Source of the DNA: Druceiella hillmani
Taxonomy: Eukaryota > Arthropoda > Insecta > Lepidoptera > Hepialidae
DNA length: 64,000 nt
NCBI GenBank assembly: GCA_039881145.1
Contig: JAYKKI010000062.1
Location: 1,991,501 to 2,055,500 of the forward strand
Reading direction: 5' to 3'
Part shown: one piece after another, positions 58,166 to 64,000 of the stretch
Numbering within the stretch: the first letter of the stretch is position 1
How the letters are laid out: each line of letters starts with the position of its first letter
Made by a program: the position numbers and the translations under genes
The notes under the pieces: generated by a model
What the model saw: only the letters and a program-made list of their open reading frames with translations
Told to the model about the DNA's origin: nothing
The model's database searches: none

Positions 58166-61100
58166 CACAAATTTACATAAACCATTAAATAAAATGTTTC
58201 AATTTTATTAATCTTTTTACTTTACTTTCATAACTGTTCATTTAGTTATAATTATATTGACAGTGTAGAGGAGAATACGAAATTTTTCGAAATGCGATAT
58301 GCGCTGAATGACTATAAAAAAATATATGAGAATGAAAGAATATTTTTATTGAATAAATATTTTTCTTTACATCTATTGCTATCGCGTCAGTAAAAACTGT
58401 TTTTTTTTCGTCAAATTAAAGAAGATAAAATGAGCATTTTACTTTTTTTCGGATCGACAGTAAGGTATAAATATTTGGAATGAATTATCACTTCTCTAAA
58501 CTTGACCTTCTTCAGTAATTTTAGCAAGAAATGAGAGGAAAAAGCCGATTTTCATAAAATAAATATATAAAACTTCTAAAAAGTAATCTTTTTATAATAT
58601 AGTTGACACTGGGGTATATTTTTTTCTATCAAAATTATTTTACTACATATTCGTATATTATTTAATTAACTTCATCAAAAAGATGAATACCTCTTTAAGA
58701 CCTATTGTTATGATATTTCACAGGATGATGTAATTGTATTACGTGAACATATGAAAAGAAAAAAAAAATCTTAATTTTTTTGCAATGTTTTTCATATATA
58801 TAATATGCGTACAAAAGATAGAATTTCATTGAATGCGGTACCATTGTAACAGGTCTTTTACAATATAATCGTAAATTTTTCGTAAAATTGTTATATGGCC
58901 TCTTTGCGATGTACAAGCCTTCAAAGCGCCGTGTAGAGTTTTCCGTTCGTTTTTAAGTTTTTAAAAATATGTACCAAAAATCAAAAATCTAAAAAAGTCA
59001 GGATAAAGGCATTTAGTTTCGTTATTTATTTTAATTATAAATCCATTAATTTCCATTAATAAATTAGAGCTGCATCTAATCAATGATACTTCTTATACCT
59101 AGGTAATATATTTACCCATTGAGAATTGATTTAAATACTCGTGAACCGTCTAAAAGTTATTCAAAAATATATTGAAAAGGGAATGAAATTGATTTATTAA
59201 CTAAAATAATATAATATTATTTATATGTCATTATAATATCTTTAAAAATAATATCGTTTCACCAGTTACAAAGATTAATTGCGCTCTTCCTAAGTGACCA
59301 GTTTTTTTTATAAAAAAAGGAAGTTTATTAAAATTGATATCCAGAATGGGCAAAAAACATATAGTTTTGTAAATCTGTGCCAAAAGGTGTATTTAACAAA
59401 TATATGAAAGGCTGAAAACTAACAATACCAAAAAGACCAGACTCATTGTAATCGCTGTTGAATGAAATGGATAACCTCTGACATGAAGAGAATGGTGAAT
59501 GAAATCTGTAGTAAAGATAATTAGTATGCATATTTAAAAATGGTTTAATATGTATAAGCCAGCGCGGATATACCGTATTCAAAATTAGATATACAGTTAT
59601 TACATTTTCACAGACCGAAGAAATTAGTCAGCATGTGAATAAAATTGTTACATGTCAGAGAAGTGGAAAACAATTTTGTGGACTCAAAATCAAAATGTTA
59701 AACAAGTGGATGAAAGAGATGAAGATTCGTATATTGGGAGTTTTAAGAAAGAATTAAGGAAAACCGCTTAATACCTACAATGAATCGACCATCTCCATGA
59801 ACAGGATCGTTTAAGGATATTTTGACGGAATTTGGATTGGTTGTCTGGTAAAAATCAATGAAATATTTATTTATTCAGTAAAACCATCCTATTTAGTTCT
59901 AAGTATCAGTTATTTTAGAATAATAAGTCTCCATAAATTTAAATAAACCACAATGCTCCAATACTTTACCCGATGAGAATTAGTGATTTAAATTGGATCA
60001 AAAATGCAAATATTTCTTTTGAAATTAGAGAGTTTAGAAATATTTGCAAGAGGTTTGAAATTCTGTCACATTAGAGTGTCTTTAAAACATGCTCAAAGTA
60101 ATCCGTAGAATGTGTGAAAATGTGATCATAACAAAAAATAGCGGTACAATAAGTGATTTTCAAATTAATCTAACTACGTAATTATCATTGCATAACTACG
60201 GCTAGAGCTTTATTAGTGTTAACTCATTCATCGCTGTTTAGGCCATTGTGCGACCTAAACCCTATTATGAAGTTATTCATTAGAAAGATTAATCTGCATA
60301 TTTGAAGTCTTTAGGTTTAGCTTACTTTGAAGAAAATGGAATCAGTTATAATTAATAAGAAGATCGCCCCAGTGATTTGGCATAATTTAGATTTACGTAA
60401 GAGAAAATAATCTACCAATCACCTTTATTTACGTTAAGGTTATAAATTTTAATAAATTAATAATGTAGGGACATATAATCTGATGTTCCATTATGTGTTT
60501 TTATGAAAATTTGGAAAAATATATTAGAAGAGGCTTGCATATATATTCAAATCATAATACGAATGGAGTGAAAATTAATTACATTATGTACACATGGTTA
60601 GAGAATTTTTACTGGACTTGTGTATTCAATAACCTCGAATGGATTAATTTCACGATAGTTGTAATATTATTAAAATTTTAGGATATTAAATAAAAAAAGT
60701 TACTAAACAATCATAAATAAACGGTCGGATGCAAGGTATATCAATAAATTAAGCATACCGTTGCTGTGGAAAAGCGAAAAAATTCGGTTTTTGATGGTGG
60801 TATTGTGGAAATATAATGGCTACGCGACTGCATAAAGTATAGAGTAGGTTTCCATTTAACAATTAGAAAAAAGGGAAATATAGCACAAACGGGAGAGGAA
60901 GAAATAAAAATTAACGTATAGTCTCCTGAGTAAACATAGGAACTTTTTTTAATAAGCCTCATTATTATGCGTATTGGAATTCGCTTGGACTCGAAATAAT
61001 TGAGCTGGATTTTAAGTGTAATTATATTAGCACATATATTAAAACACCTACTAATAAATTCAATAAGATTTTAATATCAGCCATTATGTGCGGAATAAAT

Positions 61101-64000
61101 TTTATAAATATTCGAATATTAACTTGACGTTGTTAAATCCGATTTGATTTATAACGATTGCATTTTTATTTATATATCCATATATTAACCCGAAACTGAT
61201 TTTGATGGTAGTATTAGCCAATTGGGCGAAGAGGAAGTGTAATGTATCATAGTATACAAGAAAATATACAGGAATAAACGTGAAAAGGACGGGACTTGGC
61301 GTCCCATCATTCCGTCAGTAGTCGGGCGTCTTCGACCGTTTCCGCTTCTTTCTTGTTAAATATATGTACTCAACCATATTCACCGTTACCTAAACTGTAT
61401 GTCATTTGTTCGACATCATTGTAATGTATTTTGGATTACTGCTTCCTTATTTCCGTCATTAGTTTGTTTCACATGATATCGTAATTTCATCCCTCACCTT
61501 ATAACATTTAAAAGTATATTGGTTTTGTATGACGCACAAAACTCTTAATCATTTCACTCCTATCGTACATTCTGTACAGTATTGGTTGAATACCTATATA
61601 TTTCCCCCAGTTTTAATGACCTCTGCAGATAATCCACGCCCGCGCCCATGTCTTTGCACTGAACGATTTCTGTGTGTAAAAAACCTTCCTCTAAATTCTA
61701 AAATTATTCCGTCGGTTTGGAAGATTTCACGAGGGTCTTAAGTCTGTACCCAAGTACGACGAAAAAAATTACAGACCAATTATACATTATAGAAATATGT
61801 TGAAATGTTTTAAATCGTCTTGATTCACCATTTTGTAAGCAAATCCAATCCCACTTGAAGGACTGCTAGTTAGATTTCCTTAAATACCCACTATCGCTGG
61901 TGTCATTAATTTTATGGTTTATGTGGCTAGGAAGATGGATCGACGATGATGGTCAGCTTGTAAAATTATTGGAGGCGGGTATGTCTTCAACTCCAATAAA
62001 AATTTTAGTCAATTGCTTTCAATATGTAAGAAAATAAGAATACAGAGTGTATTCTTATCAAATTCAAATCAAATTTTCAAAACATTTTCTTACTCATTTT
62101 GGAGTCAATGAAGGTTACATACTAGGCCTACCTTCATTTTCCTTTATAATAAATTATTTGCACCCTACAATTTATAATTGTCTGTAATGCGGGATCTCAA
62201 TGCCTTTATGAACGAATCTTTTATCTTCTTCATACTTTATATTTATTATAACAAAAAATATTAGAAGTTCTATAGAAGGCTAGGATTTTTATTGCAACAT
62301 TTCATCGAGTTCCACGACATCGATTGTAATGTGACTTTTTTAAAGTTTTTTGTCAGTAATATTCTTAAAGCGAATATATTATTATGATTTCCGCATGAAT
62401 CCCTTATTTTTTCCCTCAAGATTTGGTAATGGAAATGATCATTGTGATATTGGGATTTGCTTAAAATAATGTATATGTTTCAATATTAAATAATTACGTT
62501 GATAGTTTTGAGTTAATAACATTGTTTTATACACCTTATTTTCATACGAGAGTTCAAAGTTATAGTTTATTTCATTATTCTAGAAAGTACACAAATATCC
62601 TGCTCCGGTCACCTGTTCTTTCTGCACTCATTTTGATCAGTTCTGAATTGCTTCGCTTCAGAAGTACAGTTGCGCATTCTCTTGGTAGTTCACAATTGAA
62701 CCAAACTAATGTGGCTTTGTTTCTTTTATATTTTCCTGTATTGCTTGTGTTATACTTCTTTCTTTAAACAGTTTGTATTTATATGCCCAAATATTAAACT
62801 GTAAGTTAGGCATGAAGTTTAAAAAAAATAAATAAAATTGACTTTGCTCGTATAATCATATCAAGAGCATAATGTGAAATTCAAAGTGCTCATAACACAT
62901 ATGCACATTTATTCTTGCGAATAATTATCTATGCTACTTTTTATGTACGTGTAAGTATAAGACGGGGCATATGAGTAGGGCAGCGCCATTGGAATTGGCA
63001 GTGAGTTACATTATTACGTTATTGTGACGCCAGTCACAGTTATTGTTATATTTTATATTTTAAATTGAAATTAAATTTTTCAGTGTAATATGTAAGAACT
63101 TAAAACGTAGCCAATAAGCTGGTATATTTAAAGATGTTACAATATATTTAACAATTTAAACAGGTAATCTCTGAAAATGATTATCCGGAAAATTTTAGAA
63201 GGTTACGTTTTTAATCAAACGGTTAAATACGAATTGATTTCTCCCATCGAAAACCATTTCTCTTTTTCTTCAATTTGGTGCCCATCGATGAACAAGTTTT
63301 TCACGATGAATAATAAATTAACTTTTCGGTAAAACTCCAAATTGGAATATTTATTTTCATGAATATTATGATATTAATATAACATATTTATATGTGGCCT
63401 AAATGTTTTCGAATTATCTTATTTTTGCCTTATTATTTTTTAAGAAATAAAAGTTCTTTATTTGAATTTCTATATGTATTCAGGTGATTTCATTTTTTCT
63501 AATAAAAGTGAGGAAATAAGTTAAATAAAAGCAACTATACTTTTAGAATGAATATATAAGCAAATTTCTTTTAATTTACCTAAAACTCAAAAGAAAAATT
63601 TCTTTTGCATTAAGAGAATAATAAAATCTAAAATCAATTTATGTAGTTTACATTAGCACTATATGTAGATAAGCAATGATATGATCATCAAGAGATTAAC
63701 ACAATTTTAAAAAGCTTATCGAGAATATGTGACATTATTTACCAACTTGAAGGGGTAGCTAACCACATGTTGAACTGTGATGAATTCGTAGAATTTAAAC
63801 CGTTCGATATGCAGGTTTGAACTTTGAATTGAATATACAATTAAACTATATTGAATATAACCTCCATTGAAGTGAAAATGTCATTAAACTACATTAATAT
63901 TATTTAAATTTTAAGTCTTCATTCCCACTGAACCTGTTTTTCAAACCTAATCCGAGAGTATACCTGAGTAAGGTGCATCGTAAAGATCTTAAAAGGACTT
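58163..64000. other. Long AT-rich spacer, nothing recognised
   Basis: No gene is recognised in 5.8 kb. The frames at 58695, 59328, 60493, 60741, 61529 and 62522 are short, mostly hydrophobic or low complexity, with no motif. Less AT-rich patches at about 61270-61360 (GACGGGACTTGGCGTCCC, a small hairpin) and 62960-63040 (GGGCAGCGCCATTGG, GTGACGCCAGTCAC) hold no open frame. A 9-bp hairpin, TAAGAATAC / GTATTCTTA, lies at about 62035-62058. Confidence 0.4.

Noticed and set aside
1..64000. CRISPR arrays, operons, prophage or bacterial islands
   Set aside because: No regularly spaced repeats, no long dense ORFs and no ribosome-binding-site pattern; the splice-like sites and transposon families indicate an animal genome.
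1..64000. tRNA or rRNA genes
   Set aside because: No intact B-box with acceptor pairing and no rRNA-like conserved stretch was found by eye; a covariance-model search was not possible.

Overview
This window looks like eukaryotic, non-coding, very AT-rich DNA, most likely from an arthropod and probably an insect. The main clue is the set of transposon remnants: a mariner (DD34D), a Tc1-like element, a piggyBac-like element with TTAA target sites, and tails ending in the 'GCGAAGCCGC...AAAAGYTAGT' type of sequence common in lepidopteran and hemipteran repeats. Many long (TA)n microsatellites fit the same picture. There is no operon structure and no ORF longer than 172 codons, and the longest one is itself a broken mariner. 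I cannot name the species.

I see no complete protein-coding gene. The best host-gene hints are small, all on the + strand, and all unproven. One is a 32-codon start-to-donor exon at 2436-2531. Two others are TATA box / initiator / ATG / splice-donor sets at 6886-6944 and 11303-11354, arranged like the tiny first exons of insect cuticle-type secreted-protein genes. Two more are core-promoter-like sites at 2975 and 42787.

Layout: 1-760 and 3420-4740 are two blocks of a long, strongly diverged repeat. Both blocks reappear, in the opposite order, at 33476-35410, with a third partial copy near 36030. From 4.9 to 33 kb the DNA is AT-rich spacer. It holds TA microsatellites, a possible solo LTR (13445-13860), a MITE-like pair (17745 and 18941), hairpins and one GC-rich patch (30.6 kb). 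From 40 to 58 kb lies a transposon graveyard. It contains a mariner pseudogene split by an 81-bp insert that has an 11-bp target duplication and a second copy at 46.8 kb; a Tc1-like element (43611-45148); a 1.44-kb piggyBac-like element with its catalytic core deleted (53751-55194); and several copies of a short retroposon-like tail (50.2 and 56.4-57.5 kb). From 58.2 kb to the end I see only spacer.

The most unusual recurring signal is the number of near-perfect inverted repeats with little or no spacer. The one in the Tc1 transposase can be read as a single 18-nt inverted copy inserted in frame into the old coding sequence. That gives a concrete model for the others: short template-switch events, or an amplification/assembly artefact. 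All alignments here were made by eye, and no database search was run.
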